From positions 32,457,242 to 32,521,241 of the forward strand of contig OX438743.1 in NCBI GenBank assembly GCA_949316235.1: 64,000 bases of DNA. The letters run 5' to 3'. Made by a program: the position numbers and the translations under genes. This document shows positions 51,301 to 63,930 of the stretch, piece by piece. Every line of letters begins with the position of its first letter. The stretch's first letter is position 1. Origin of the DNA: Oegoconia quadripuncta (lineage: Eukaryota > Arthropoda > Insecta > Lepidoptera > Autostichidae). A model generated the notes under the pieces. The model had not been told where the DNA came from, did no database searches, and worked only from the letters and a program-made list of their open reading frames with translations.

Positions 51301-54300
51301 AATACGGTTCCATCATCGCTTGCCTGTAAAAAAATTATATTCTTATCAAAACTATACAACTTATGATATTGGAATTAGTCGAAAAAGTTAATTCAAAAAT
51401 ATTTAATTCATTCTTAGTTAACTATTAAATATTTTAAAATATTTCGGACACTTACACCAATCATCTAGGCCCAAACTAAGCAAAGCTTGTGCTATGGATA
51501 CTAGATAACGGATAAACATACATAAATATTTATAAACATCCAAGACTCGGGAATAAATGTTCGTATTCATCACACAAACATTTACCCTTCGCGGGATTCG
51601 AACCCGCAACCGTTGGTTTCGCTGATAGGGTCACTATCCACTACACCAATCGGTCGTCAATTCTATATATATGTATATAGAATATTGTGGTCAGGGGTAA
51701 TATACATCCTAATAACCGGTCCGGTAGTTATGGTATGATACACGGGTACGCGACCCCGGTCTATCCATGTCCTTCAAGCAGTAGGTAGTAACCTAATTTA
51801 CCTCTTCATATCCCAACACCTTTCCCTAATAAAGTTCCCTCCCTTCCTTTACGTGGATCCCTCCCGCATAGCGGACAAAGTCTGATCTGACGAGGAAGGC
51901 AACCCAACGCAGATATGCAAAAGGGCTTGGCTAACTCGGCGTTTCAGCAAGGCAAGGTGAATGGCCTGGGGCGATGGTAGAGGCCATAAAGTTACCATCA
52001 GCAAGACACATCATCTGACCTCTTCTCCAGTCGTAGCGGTTTTCCGTTCCACTGAACCGAGAAGAGGGAGGACGAGTATGTGCGCCTACGTTTGCGCGAA
52101 CGCTTGCGCATCTTAAAATATCCTGCGCATCTGACAGCTTTGTTCATCATTATATAAAGTTCCTCGGTATATTATTTTGAAAACATGTACCTGTTCAGAC
52201 AGGGGTCTGAGATCATGAACGTTGTCATAGCAAGAAGCTCTCGGAGGAGAGCGCACTTCCTCTGGCAAGGCAACTGGTTCTGAATTCAAGCGTAAGTCAG
52301 GAAACCTGTGAATAAGATAAGAACAATTTATTGTGAATGTTGTTATAAATGTAATTTAACCGGCTACACTTTCTTTTTCAATTTCTGAATTTAATCAGAC
52401 CAGATAAAAAAATCTGTTGTAATTTATTTCTCAAAATCAGTACCTTTGTGCTACGACTTGGTGAACTGTAAAATGTTGCGCTCCATCATCGACGCCACTT
52501 AGTCTGCATTCTTGCTCGGCTAGTGACGGGAACGTTCCACTTTCGCTATTGGATCCTTCATCGTTTTTATCTGAAATCAAAACTATATTTTATTTTTAAA
52601 TCAATTCATGTGTAGCAATTAAATTAGCTTGAATTCTTGCAAAATAAAAAAAATAAAAATAAACTATAAACTGAAGTAGCTAAGATTTGGCTACAACGTT
52701 ACACTGACTTATGAACTCCCAACTGGAGTCCACGGTCCAAGACTGGTCGTTCTTGCCTGTGGGAGGTTTGTTAGCGACGCGCGGCGGTTGCACGGGCTTC
52801 ATCTTGGGTTTGTTCCTCAAGGATATAAGGTTGTCTACTGACGTTGATGTGTTTGGTGACGATGCTGTAAATAAAAGATTTTTCTTATTTTAGAGAATTC
52901 AGTATAGATTCTACATTCCTATTTCATATCTTGATGTTATTTTCCGTTTTACCTTACACAATTATCTATCCATAAAATGCTAATATCGAAGAGTTTCACA
53001 ATCGAACTAAAACTTTCAATAAAATGAAAAATGATCATTACTTACGTGAGAGCTCCTCTATGCTGTGCATGTCTCTAAGAGGATAATATGGATGACTTTG
53101 ATTTGGTGGTTCTGAATATCTTTGAGCCAGGCTTACTCCTACTCTGAGTAGCCTTCGACGTACAGGTGGTAAGGCAGCCTGAAAATAACAATATTATATT
53201 TTAGCATTGTGTGGTTGATGAGATAAGTAAAGAATGGTTAAAAATTGCAGTAAAGGTAATTACATCTTTTATGGCATCCACAGGATCGGCGTAAAAAGGA
53301 CTACCAGCGTTATCCTTTTCAGAATCATCGCCCATGGGATCTTTTAAACAGTCATCTTCTAACTTCACTGTTTCCATACTTTCAATATTATAATTTTCTC
53401 TATTTTTGAAGGTAGCTTCAATCTCTTCAGTTAATTTCTTATTCATATTCATAGCAATATTAAGTTTGTCTGGTCTCTTTGGTATAATTTCGCCTTTACT
53501 ATTCGTGGTGGCAATAATTTCACTGGAACCATTGAAACTATTTTTCAGGGAGTTAACAGAATGGTTTTTCTTTTCATTTAAACTTTCGGTCGAATTCAAT
53601 ATATGAATGTTTTCCTTCTCTAATATTGATTGCGTACTTTTCGCTGCATTTAGTTTAGCTGGAATAGACATAAGTTTTAATTTTTATTATAAAAATATTT
53701 TTATTATATTACTTACATTGATTTTTGATTATTATAAAGCAATTGACATCAAAGTTATCTTGTACTCACGCAATGTATCTGGCAAAAGATCAGGTCTTTT
53801 GCTCTTCATAAATCCATTATTCATGTTATTATCATTATCGAGTTTCAATGGTTTGAAGGTTGAACAATTGTTACTCTCCGGTCCCCAAATGTCTTCATAA
53901 TCTGATACTTTATCTAACAATGAACTTCTGTAATACATGCCTGGAGATTCTAGGATATCCGATTCCTGTAAAATTGCCATTAAGTTATAGAATCTGTCAA
54001 TCGTAATACCTAACCTACTTATAATTTATTAAATGCCTATTCATAAAATCATTCCGAAGACATCCAATGTCATGCGGTTAGTGACGGATGATAGAACGTT
54101 TATATACCTCTACATTCATTTATAGATTTATCAAAAATAAGTAATTATATTACTTTACCCCCTACCTGATAATGTTTGGACTCTTTTCGCTGGGAGTGTC
54201 TACTCCTCCTTGTTCTACCAGACGGTGTAGTACTCGTTGTATTTATGTTAGGAGACAGTAATTTTTCTCGATCTTTACCCATCAAAGGAGATACGATAGA

Positions 54301-56830
54301 ATTATTGGATGTAGGAGAAAAAACATTTTTGTTAGATATGGGTGAACTTCTTGACATAGGTGAAAATATTTCACTTTTATTAGTTTGGCTTAGAGGTGAA
54401 AATACACTACTTTTTGATGAAATTGTGTCATTTGAGAGAGGGGAGTTGATTTGACTCGTTGGTGAGAAGATACCGCTGGTAACAGAATTGGTACCATTAG
54501 GCGACACTAATTGATTGGGTGTAAAACCGTTGCTAGTTTTACTCAAACTATTTACTATGGGGTCGGCAGATTCGGATGTATTTGTTTGTGACTGTGGTTC
54601 TACCGGCGATCCAAATTCAGTGGGATTAGACTCTGTTATTTGTCTTTTGAAGCTTCCGTGCAAACTAGCTGTCATTGTGTTGATGCACTCTCCCTCTGGC
54701 GATAAACGATGCATCATATTCTATATGAGAACAGGAATAAATATGTTAATATTATGACATCAATTTGTAGATTAAATATTGCAGTATATTAATAAATAAG
54801 CTAAAAGGAACAATGTTAATATCAAGCAAACACACAGAAAATTCATGCTTCCATTGATCACATAAAAGCCACAGGCATGCGAATCAACAATAATCCTTAC
54901 CTGCGATTCTTCATTAGCATCAGTTAAATTTTTCCCTGCATCTATTACATTGAACACAGAGTCTGCGCTACTGTTATTGTTGATTGTATTAGACGCAAGC
55001 GTTAGTTGCAGCCGGTCACTTTGAATGCTTTCATTTATTTGATGATTGTGAATTTGTGTGTTATTAACACTGAATGTGACTGTCGTCGTGACTGTTATGT
55101 TTCCATTCTGCGAAGCTTTGTTAATTGGACTGAAAGCTAGGACCTCGGATGACGGGGACAAGGATGTTTTTATAAAAGGTGGTTTTGCCCATCGTGGGGG
55201 AGGAGGTGGTGGAATGGTCTTGTTCAACTGGGTGGAGGAATGGGTATTTACGATAGGAAATGAATGTGGTTGTGTTATATTAGCCTGAAAACAGGTGAAG
55301 CTCTGATTAACATGAAATTTAACGGACACCCATTGAAAGCTTAATTAATTCAGTGACAGGTTAACTTACCGTACTAGACATAAGGTTTAAGGTATTTGGT
55401 GGGGTTGGTCTAGGTGCTCTTATAAACGTTGAATTTGGCTTCGCGGGTGGTGATGGAGCGGTTCTGCCTTTGAACGTACTCAGGTTCGAATTTTGACTCG
55501 GTGGGGAACCCGATGTTTCTATTGGCGACATCTTTAATACTACGTTTTTCTCCTTGTCTGGACTAAGTATTAGTTCTCGTGAAATTGCCCCTGTACCTGG
55601 ATAGTGGTTATTGAACATTTATTATTGTTTTGTATACAGATAATACTTATTATTGATTTAATAATAATGATAACCGGGATCACTTACTCGCATTGAAACT
55701 GCTAAGACTAGATCCGGTGTCAGAAGGGGTAACAGCCATAGGCATCACACCATTGGCTAACTGACAAGGAGAGAGCAGATTATGAGGGTTGTTCTTCGGG
55801 TTGGCCATTGGGTATCCCCAGAACTCTTGGCCGAGCAGCGCTAGGGAACTAAGTTGATGTCGGCTCTTTGCCTCTCGAAGAGGCCGAGGTAACTGGAGTT
55901 GCACTGGTAACTCATCACTGGAAATTATAACAATGTTACAAAACAAGCTGCTGTCTAAAGAACCCGGCGAATGTTTGCAACCGCATAGTGTCAACAAACT
56001 ACAGATCGTAGACAGTTTGGAAGCTCAGCAGCAATGTCGCTGCTGTCATTTATCTTACTGTAATGCTTACGATTTAAATTAACGGAACAGTGCTGATATT
56101 AACCACTGAAGAAACTGTTTCAGCAATGATTCTGGCGAGTACCAATGAACTTATTTTAATTTTGCTCTCACTTACAACATTTATAGAAATTATAATAATT
56201 GTAATTCATATTTAGATTGGGAGTAGTTTTGTTGTTGTACTATTTGAATAACATTTCTCAAATAATTCTGACTTACCAACACTGAGAGTAGTGTGCAATT
56301 AATTCGGGTATGTTATCGAAGCGATTGTGCGATGTTTCCAGCCCGATGCGACCAGCTGACGCTTGGATAAGATAGTGTTCTATGTAAGGGCCCTTGTCGG
56401 CCGGTAGTCGGACGCTGATGGCCATCGTGTCAGGTTGACTTGATTGGCGGACCACGAAGTTCTGGAAATGTCGAAATGAAGGTTCAAAGTCAATTCAAGG
56501 GTTAAGCGGTAATGTTATTGGGAGGTTAAACTAGAATACTCATACTTCAAAATATCTGTAACAAGTCACATTTAGCTATGATTTTAATAATACAAAAACT
56601 AAATAACTAATGAAATACGAAAAACATACCCCTTCCTCCTTTCCTTGCAACAAATGAAACGCGCCAGCCCTCTGGATGCCAGGCAAGAACCATACAGGAT
56701 GCGTTCTGATGAGCCTCTCCAGAAGTCCGATGTCACATGGTGGCTGCTCCTCTGATTCCGACCTTGAGGAGTCGACAGAGGAGCAATCACCTCGGGCGCC
56801 TTCGCCGTCTGATGATAGACTTTCTCGGCT
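45358..56830 (-). CDS. spri: Protein sprint / RIN-family Rab5 exchange factor, 21 exons, N-terminus missing
   Basis: Exons, minus strand: 56830-56630, 56461-56277, 55917-55688, 55596-55370, 55284-54901, 54720-54166, 53965-53770, 53658-53264, 53178-53046, 52864-52709, 52570-52444, 52305-52191, 51323-51228, 50392-50296, 48697-48531, 48159-48055, 47766-47587, 47425-47294, 47024-46797, 46358-46145, 45491-45358. Together 4257 nt, 1418 residues, in frame throughout. Order: SH2 (LLERLIRTHPVWFLPGIQ, GNFVVRQSS with the phosphotyrosine Arg, PELIAHYSQC); a Ser/Pro-rich linker with a Pro run (TIPPPPPPRWAKPP); the RIN helical region (NVDNFIACTLDSKE, MRQFMSGMKNYLVKHGE); VPS9 (LGADDLLPVL, GEGGYYLTALFSAV, key Asp and Tyr present); RA (VAVVRVALPDECRG) to the stop at 45358. 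RIN proteins activate Rab5 downstream of Ras and tyrosine kinases during endocytosis. The first visible exon opens in phase 0, so at least one upstream exon is unseen. Confidence 0.95.
49041..49650 (-). CDS. spri: Candidate alternative first coding exon of sprint (short, SH2-less isoform)
   Basis: Within the intron between sprint exons 50296 and 48697, one frame is open from 49749 to a stop at 49033. ATG at 49650 (context CAGCCATGA) begins MKWFKRLFQGKSEKVIEVKP; an in-frame ATG at 49749 is possible but less likely. The last codons run into a donor GTATGT at 49040-49035 in phase 1, exactly the phase the next sprint exon (48697) requires, and the frame stops just inside that putative intron. Spliced so, it gives about 203 new residues plus the RIN helical, VPS9 and RA parts: about 589 residues. 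The exon product is charged, with LEEFVFESDWVFVTREKLL, RPPCCHC and a Lys-rich end; no known domain. A nested intronless gene ending at 49033 is the alternative. Confidence 0.6.
50412..50814 (+). mobile_element. 5'-truncated LINE copy, 3' end
   Basis: ATAAGGTTCCTGTTGATATA, AAAGAGCAACACCTCCTGTT, TTCTTGCTTGTTCTTCTCAG and the terminal TTTTTTTGACTTTGAC match the end of the element at 19650-20011. It lies antisense in a sprint intron, about 20 nt from exon 50392. Confidence 0.8.
51431..51655 (-). mobile_element. tRNA-derived SINE, copy 2
   Basis: On the minus strand: TTGGTGTAGTGGATAGTGAC (A box), CGGTTGCGGGTTCGAATCCC (B box), then a body through CCCGAGTCTTGGATG and AGCACAAGCTTTGCTTAG to TGATTGGTGTAAGTGTCCGA. 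Better preserved than the copy at 30178. It sits in a sprint intron. It is not a tRNA gene: the 3' half of a cloverleaf is not followed by an acceptor stem. Confidence 0.8.
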
Positions 56831-57059
56831 CTGGAAAGATTGAAAAAACTTTTTTATATTTACGGCATCATTTAATCAGTCATTTTCTAATTCAAAATAA
56901 TTAGTTGTTATGCGGGTGGGAAACGTTAGCTTTGCAAGCTCCTGAGATAACATTTAAAAATTTTCGAGGTTTTGCTAAGCAAATAGATCTGACAATACGC
57001 AAATAGAAGAGTTTAAGTATATAGCCATTAGAGACGAAAGCATAAAACTTAAAATTTCA

Positions 57060-57190
57060 CGTCATCATCAGCAGCCTTACACGTCCCCGCTGTTGGGGCA
57101 CAGGCTCCTATTACTGGGACAGGGTTTGGGGGATACTCCACCACGCGAGCCCAGTGCGGTTCTCAGAATTTGTGTCAGACTGTGGCCACC
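57060..57190 (+). repeat. Dispersed repeat family B, copy 2
   Basis: CACGTCCCCGCTGTTGGGGC, CAGGCTCCTATTACTGGGAC, CCACGCGAGCCCAGTGCGG and TGTGTCAGACTGTGGCCACC; the order recurs near 61975-62090 and in part at 8905. Confidence 0.6.
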
Positions 57191-57199
57191 TGACAATGT

Positions 57200-60010
57200 T
57201 TTTAAGTCGCCCCTTTAGCCACCGATTTGGTTTAACGACTGCCTTCAATTGAAAACAACCGGGACCGACTATTTAACGTACCCTTCGAAACACGGAAATG
57301 CTCGTATTAAAATGCCATCCAAGACTGACCACCCTAAACAATGCTTAACGACGGTAATCGAAAACAAATAGCGAATGCGACGCGCCACGAGTGCTTCATA
57401 TCAGTACAATAAATTCAAAATGCTGTTTTTCGAATTTTTCGAAAAAGAGTGACCAAACAAAATTAGAACGGTTTTAAATTAGAAAAAATGCAATATATTA
57501 AAAATTATAACTTTTTAGATCTGTTTATACTTATAAAGTTTAGAAAGATTAGAATGGGTCTATTCATTTCGAAAAAGTTGAACTTGAAAGTTTGTATGAA
57601 TTACCGTGTGGGATATACGCTCTGAAATCTGTGAAAAATATAGACACGTCAAAATCCTTCACTAAATCTTTCGGAAATAAACACTGCGGCTGTTTAATAA
57701 TCCCTTTATTTAACCTTGCAAAGTGAAAAGGCCGAGTTAATTAGGAATATGGAATATCATGTAGGAAAATATTAGTGAGTCCCTTTATGCCCATATGAGA
57801 CTTGTACACAGAATGTGGGAGCTTATAGGGGCTTTTAGGGGGAGGTAGTGTCTGCGGCAAAACTTTATGTAACCATATATCTACTTATATGAGCATGCAG
57901 CCTATTAGGATTAATAATTTTACAGTGCATTTTACGGTGTTGTGGGGAGTGAAATATAAATGTTTATGGCTCTATTTGAGTGGTTCAAAATCCATTTAAT
58001 GCGTGCTAACTGAAAATAGACTTAAATTACTTTTGATCTTAATCTGCTTATTTTAACTTGACCGCCTCCGTTTTTACATAGTTTGTAGTTCTACTTAAAG
58101 GGGATTACAAATACAGGCATACAGATATCAGAAGTAAGTAAATTTTAAAGAATATTTCTAAGCCCCGACGAAAAATTAGGGGTGTTATGTGTGTGTATAA
58201 AATTTTTGTCTGGATGTATCTCAATAATGCGTGGTGCGATTTGAGTGCAGTTTTTTTAAATCTTAGGCATGTCTGATGATGACACATGGTTCAGCCATTT
58301 TGGAAGATATTTTAACATGTAGCTTTGTAAACCTGGATTATATTATTATGCTTAGTTTCTCGGGGATTTATTAATTTAAATTTTGGTATGTTACCACCTA
58401 TATTTACTGGGATCGCGTGCTTCATCTTCGACCACATCGTCACTTTCCATCAGGTGAGATTGTAGTCAAACGCGAATCCAGTCAACCATAAAAAAAAAAA
58501 AAAAGATATGCGATCAGTGCTGTGAAGTGATGCGATTTAATTGGAACAGAATAAACATACCTTATATTTTAATCCTGGTCTGTACCGTGTCTGTACTCAT
58601 GGTACCAAACTTCATCCTAATTCATTCAGATGTGATTGAATCCACAAACATTCAAACTATCGCATTTATAATAGTGGTGGGAAGGAATACAATGTGACAT
58701 ATCTGTTAAAGTCTTTGAAATGTAAAGAGACTGAGTTCTTAGAAAAAACCGGGCAAGTGTGAGATGGAGTCGAGCCTTTAGGGATTCGTAACTGTCCAAC
58801 ATCCCCTGACAGACTTTCTAAACTGACAAACTTCAAAAATAGTTAGACTCGTAGAAGTTGTATGATGAACAACGCAAAATTAAGTTTGTCACTTGATAAT
58901 TTCACCAACAAAATATTAAAAAATGATTTTCGGATTGTGGTACCTATTTCATTTTCTTTTTCCATGCCAAATTGCAAGATTGTTGGCCAAGAAGACGTAC
59001 TCTATAGGTTTTAATCGCACGTCAATTATTATGGGAATATGTTTTTGAAAGGCCATGTCTTTCACCTTTTCCTCCAGGAAGAAGCGTAATTTATTTCGAG
59101 TGCATGCATCTAAGTATGTATGTAGATGTCTATATTACATACTGCAGCCTAAACAGCTCTACCGATTTTGAAGTGCGGTGTAATTTGATTCGCAATGATT
59201 CCTAGAGTATAATTGGATGCATTTTGTGGTAAAAAATTTAAATAATTCAATAGTTATTACAGTATTGAGTTAAAAACTTAAAACATTTACAAGACTATTA
59301 CGCCACAGTTATCTCTAACCGTTACGATAAAAAAGGGTCTTGACGAACAGCCAGACGGACAACAAAGTGATCCTACACGCGTTCGATTTTTTCCTTTTAA
59401 TAGTTTACTGAGATAGTAAAAGATACACCACGCAAAAGATTTTAAAGCAAAAAAAGATTGTGCCCACACCGATATTTCCGCGGTTGTTCATTTCAAACAG
59501 AAAGATGCCTTTGTTCACGGACTTGGAAATATTATTTATTAACGTTATTGCCCGATTTTCCCGCAAAAGGTTCAGCATTCTTAAGAAAAGGGGGCCGAGC
59601 AATTTCGTATTCCTTCATTCAAGCTAGTTTTAGTTGTGTAACTTGTTGTTTATATGTAAAAGTTTGTACCCTTTTCGGTCGTTGCCCTTAGATAAGGATA
59701 TCGTGATAGAGGATTGAGATAAAGTCCAAAATATATGTTTAGTGACGGTCCAATTTCCCGCCGATATTTTTATGTAAATAGCCGCCGGCGAAATATGCTT
59801 TTGTATGAGAGGAAATTGTTTTAGAAAACACAATTTATGGTTTGCATGTTAATTTTGAATCCCAGCTCTGAATTGTACATAAAAATAACATTTCTAACAT
59901 CGACATAATCTATAACAGCAATACTTAGTACGTACTATATTATTCACTTTTTTGAGATAAATATTAAACATTACAATCTTTACTAAACATTAAAACTTGT
60001 TATTCAATAG
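57200..60010. other. Upstream flank or intron of sprint, no exon seen
   Basis: The region should contain or precede the missing 5' exons of sprint, but I find no splice-bounded frame that could be joined in phase 0 to the exon at 56830. A run of A at 58491-58504 and scattered short frames are the only notable content. Confidence 0.4.
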
Positions 60011-60016
60011 CAGTGG

Positions 60017-60860
60017 ACTTAAAATCAAAATCAAAAATGCTATATTTTGTAGGTACACAGGGTACACTTAAAATAGTCAGATTTTACATTTTTAAAGCTA
60101 CTGCAAGCAGTAGCTTTAAAAATAGTGCAGTAGTAGAACAAGTTCAAAATGCAATTTTCACCTGAGAAGAACAAGCAAGAAACTCGAGAGGTCGCTCTTT
60201 TAAAAAAAAGGTTTTTATATTACAAAATTATTAATTATTATTTTATATTATTACAATTCATTATTAATTGTGAAATAGCCTGGTTATGCGAACGGGCTGG
60301 TTATGTCCATGATTGTTTATCATCTAAATAATCTGATATTTTATAATATGCTTTCTTAATAAGTTTCCGTTTTATAGTATTTTTAAATTATTTGAAAGGA
60401 AGATTTTGTATATCAACAGGAACTTTATTGAAAAAGCGTATACATAACCCTTTGAATGAATTACTGACTTTGTGGAGGCGACTTATGTGACCTGCAAGTT
60501 TATCTTTATTTCTTGTATTGCCATCATGTTTATTACTATTTTTCCTAAATGATGCTATATTTTTTTTGACATATATTAGATGTTGAAAAATGTACTGTGA
60601 CGAAAAGGTTAGAATATTATACTCTTTTAAGTGACACTATAGGTCTCAATTGATAAATTGGGCGAACGGCTCGTTTTAGTAAAACAAAGATTGTATTTAT
60701 ATCCGCGGCATTTCCCCACAGCAAGGTACCGTAAGACATCAGGCTATGGAAATAACTAAAATATACTAATCTAGCAGTATTTACGTCCGATATTTGTTTA
60801 ATTTTTTTGACTGCATACGCTGCAGAGCTGTAAATTACTTTTATAATTAGCAACACAAAT
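60017..60860 (-). mobile_element. 5'-truncated LINE copy with C-terminal RT fragment
   Basis: On the minus strand, 60856-60617 encodes SAAYAVKKIKQISDVNTARL, YFSYFHSLMSYGTLLWGNAA and VLLKRAVR, clearly homologous to the RT C-terminus at about 19250-19425. The rest is the same 3' UTR (GAGCGACCTCTCGAGTTTCT, CTTGCTTGTTCTTCTCAGG) ending at about 60017 in a TTTTGATTTTGATTTT tail. Frame breaks occur on both sides of the coding scrap. Confidence 0.85.
60089..60122. repeat. Perfect 16-bp inverted repeat in the LINE 3' UTR
   Basis: Arms TTTTTAAAGCTACTGC (60089-60104) and its complement (60107-60122) flank AA. The copy at 50740 has one arm only, so the inverted arm is private to this copy. Confidence 0.7.
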
Positions 60861-61584
60861 ATAGTCTTTTGTGCAATAAAGCGTTAACAAACGAACAAAC
60901 AAACATAGTCTAAATCTTTTTCAATTTATAGGTTTAAAGAGGATTTCCAATTACGAAGGTATTATATTTACGAATACCAGGCAGCGAATACAGTTCGTAA
61001 ACTTCGTAAAAATTATTTTGTGAGGAAAAATCGTCGAGAAAATTAGGTGGAATGTACTTTATCTTGTCTTGGGAGAGAATAAACATTTCCCAGTTTCATA
61101 ATTTATTCCGGGATCTGCAACAAATTGGGTATAACATTTTTAATTTCACATTTTCTTCATCTGTGTGGCGCGTTGGATATTAATATTCATTGGCGAGGTG
61201 TGTTTGTCCCAGCCTGTGTTAATTGAGACAAAATCCCCTACAAATTGATGGGGAGCTTTGTTTCGCTGCGTGTAGTTTAATATTAAAATTGTATATATTT
61301 GTTACTATTTGTAGGGCGTCATTTATAAAAGACGACAAACACATTGATGATGTTTACCTGAAAGAGTACGTAAAAATCTTTCGTAGCTTTGTTGCTCTAG
61401 ACTGTCCCAGTTTGACAAATGGTTAATTTATGTAGCCAGAATACAATTTACAGTAAAAGAATATGAATGCAATTGTAATAGCTATGTGTGTGTTGTGTGT
61501 TTGGATGTATGTGCGTACGAACGTGCAAGCAATAAGCAATATTCCCCCTTAAAAAATAGTGTGAATATCTAATTATCTAAATCT

Positions 61585-61715
61585 AAGTAATTATCTAAAT
61601 CTGCCGCCAAACAGCAATGTTAATAGCATTGTTGTCAGGTTGTCAGAGATAAGATAGCCAGTTCCCCAAATAAGATGGGGTTTCCGCGTCAGTACGCTTC
61701 CACCTTCGGCCTCAT
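61585..61715 (+). repeat. Repeat family D, copy 3
   Basis: CTGCCGCCAAACAGCAATGT, TAATAGCATTGTTG, CAGAGATAAGATAGCCAGT and CCCCAAATAAGATGGGGTTT match 42400-42490. Confidence 0.6.
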
Positions 61716-61969
61716 CTTGTTGTGCATAAAAAACAGTATATCTATTTTCCTAGTCTTTTTTTTATTATTAACTTCACTTTATTTTAATTAATTCAGATTT
61801 ATTGCCGCATACTGAAACGAGTAAGGTGAACTGAGATGACCAGATAAAAGTATAGCTGGACGCGGTCCAGGAGTGGTCGAGTGCAGGCTGATGATGAAGA
61901 TAGGTAGGTGCTGAATATTAAGGGCTTATGAAAAGTTGATAGAAGAAACAATGGACTTAATTTCGGCAC

Positions 61970-62130
61970 AGCAGCCTTGGGGCCCACTATTAGGGCTCTC
62001 CTCTTACTGGGAGAAGGTACATACGTGCCTTAATCCACGCGAGCCCGGTGCGAATTAGTGGGTTGTGTCAAACTAGTGACCACCGGACAGTCTTGTAAAC
62101 CACATCTGTAGGCCATCATCTTGGCTTAAC
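61970..62130 (+). repeat. Dispersed repeat family B, copy 3
   Basis: AGCAGCCTTGGGGCCCACTA, ACTGGGAGAAGGTACATACG, CGCGAGCCCGGTGCGAATTA, TGTGTCAAACTAGTGACCAC and CTTGGCTTAACAACTGG follow the order of the copy at 57060. Confidence 0.55.
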
Positions 62131-62139
62131 AACTGGATA

Positions 62140-63200
62140 ATTGAAAACGAATAGCGAATGCAACTACGGTACGAGTGGGTGACTATTTAGGTCTATCTCT
62201 CGTACCTTAAAGCATTGCGGATCTACAACAAAAGTTATTTCAAAAGAAAATGAGCCTTCATACATATTTCAAAGTGCACAACAACTTACGCTCCAGACTG
62301 TATAATTTCTTGATTTGCTCAAGGAAAAAGTAAGTTTAAGTGCCTTTGGAGTAATCGCTTTGAAGTAGAAAGCCACTATTAAGAGTCTAATTTGTAGGAT
62401 AAGATTTCTCCTAGGCAGCGTGCAATCTACGTGGTTGACGTTTTATGTGAAAACCACCGGAAAATCGTCTGAATCAGATTACAACTTTCTACTGACTTGA
62501 AATGTATTTATTTTATTTCTCTAACTGCTTAACTTGGAGTATGGCCAGCATATTATGTGTGAATAGCAGGGTTCCACCATAACTCAACAAGCAAGCTTTC
62601 TTTCTCTATAGTTAGTCAACTCTTGAATTTGGAGGGGTAAGCTTATGGGGTGAGAGGGATGCCTAAGTGGGCCCCATCGGGCCTCAAGGGTAACCCACCA
62701 TCTCTCCGTCAAGGTGTACCTCTCACCTACTCGTATGCTACGTTACGCAGCTGCTCTTACAGTAGTTTAGTAAAGTGCAATTTGACAACCCTAGACTATC
62801 TGACAGCTGCCATCGATCCGAAGCTTGTCTTTGAAGTCTTTCCACTGTATAAGGATAATTGTGGTAAGTGTTTTAAATTCTTCTCCAGTCAAAAATACTA
62901 CATAAGATTAGTAGGTAATCGATGGGTGTTCGACGGAATCTAAATGGAAACCTTGGAATGCATATGGACTTATTAACCAGATTGTAGGTACATATGATTT
63001 ATTCCTATTCATGCTATTCCAAATGCAGTTCTCTAAAATCATCCTCTTGTCTAGACCAGCGGTTTCCAAATGGTGGTCCGCGGAACTTTGGGGTTCAATC
63101 CGAAAATTAACGGCAACGTTTATAGTAAACAGTCATCATACTCGTAACATAACCGCTACTTATACAGACCTTTACACTTACAAACAAACAGACTGGATGC
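62140..63200. other. Right-hand stretch with no gene seen
   Basis: A plus-strand frame at 62650-62943 has no start context, splice borders or family resemblance that I trust. The region is otherwise anonymous AT-rich DNA. Confidence 0.4.
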
Positions 63201-63205
63201 AGCTG

Positions 63206-63257
<52 letters not shown>

Positions 63258-63258
63258 T
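63206..63258. repeat. (TA)n microsatellite
   Basis: About 22 uninterrupted TA units from 63206, then a broken AATATATAT end. Likely length-polymorphic. Confidence 0.95.
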
Positions 63259-63885
63259 CTGATATTCGCGTTCATTTGTCAGACAACCCCTAATTTTAGT
63301 GCTTTTATAAAAAAAGAAAAAAAATCATTGGTCACATTAAATACGCGGTTACGGTATAAATTATTTGTATTATCATGTCAAAAATGAAAAGATTCAAACT
63401 ACAAGGTACTCGTACAATCACTCCTATTATTTTCAATTTGGGGAATTAGGGTTCCGTGGCCTAAAAAATTGAGAACCACTGGTCTAGACTATCGTTTTAG
63501 AGAATTTCTGGTGGCACAGTTTAAACAGGTGTTTTAAATGGCTCCAAAACCCTCTGGTACCCGCCATCGACACGAAAAGAAGAAGAATAGCCAGCATGTT
63601 ACCACTGATAATGTAAAATTATTTTGTGTGGTTATTTATAGAGCTGACTGTACTATAGGAGTGTTTGCAACTATAAACCAACAATTTTTCAAATACCAAT
63701 TTCTGCAAAAAATTAGAACACTTGTGTGATTTTATAAAAAACCTAACACATTTTAGAATTGCTCACATCACCATAAATCTGTTTAGATAACATAATTAAT
63801 ATTATTTAGAACGTAGTTCAAATGTGTAATTCAAGTTAGTGTCATTAGAAGGCGTTATTTAGAATTGTTTGAATAAAACATAATT

Positions 63886-63930
63886 AGAAAGAAAGAAAGA
63901 AAATATTTATTTGCCAGAATACAGTTTACA
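63886..63930 (-). repeat. (GAAA)n with adjoining antisense retroelement end
   Basis: AGAAAGAAAGAAAGAAAATA is followed by TTTATTTGCCAGAATACAGT. A comparable GAAAGAAAGAAAATTTTATG occurs near 20192. The pattern fits a LINE 3' end read in antisense; the element, if present, runs on toward the right window edge. Confidence 0.4.

Noticed and set aside
55058..55288. Plus-strand hydrophobic frame with a Gly-rich tail
   Set aside because: Antisense to the Pro-rich sprint exon 55284-54901; the Gly run is the complement of Pro codons.
57607..57630. Tiny possible sprint exon (AG...GT bounded)
   Set aside because: A 17-nt exon with no sequence support is not credible and its length would break the phase-0 join to 56830.
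62650..62943. 97-residue plus-strand frame as a gene
   Set aside because: No domain, no splice signals in phase, and it lies among old repeat fragments.
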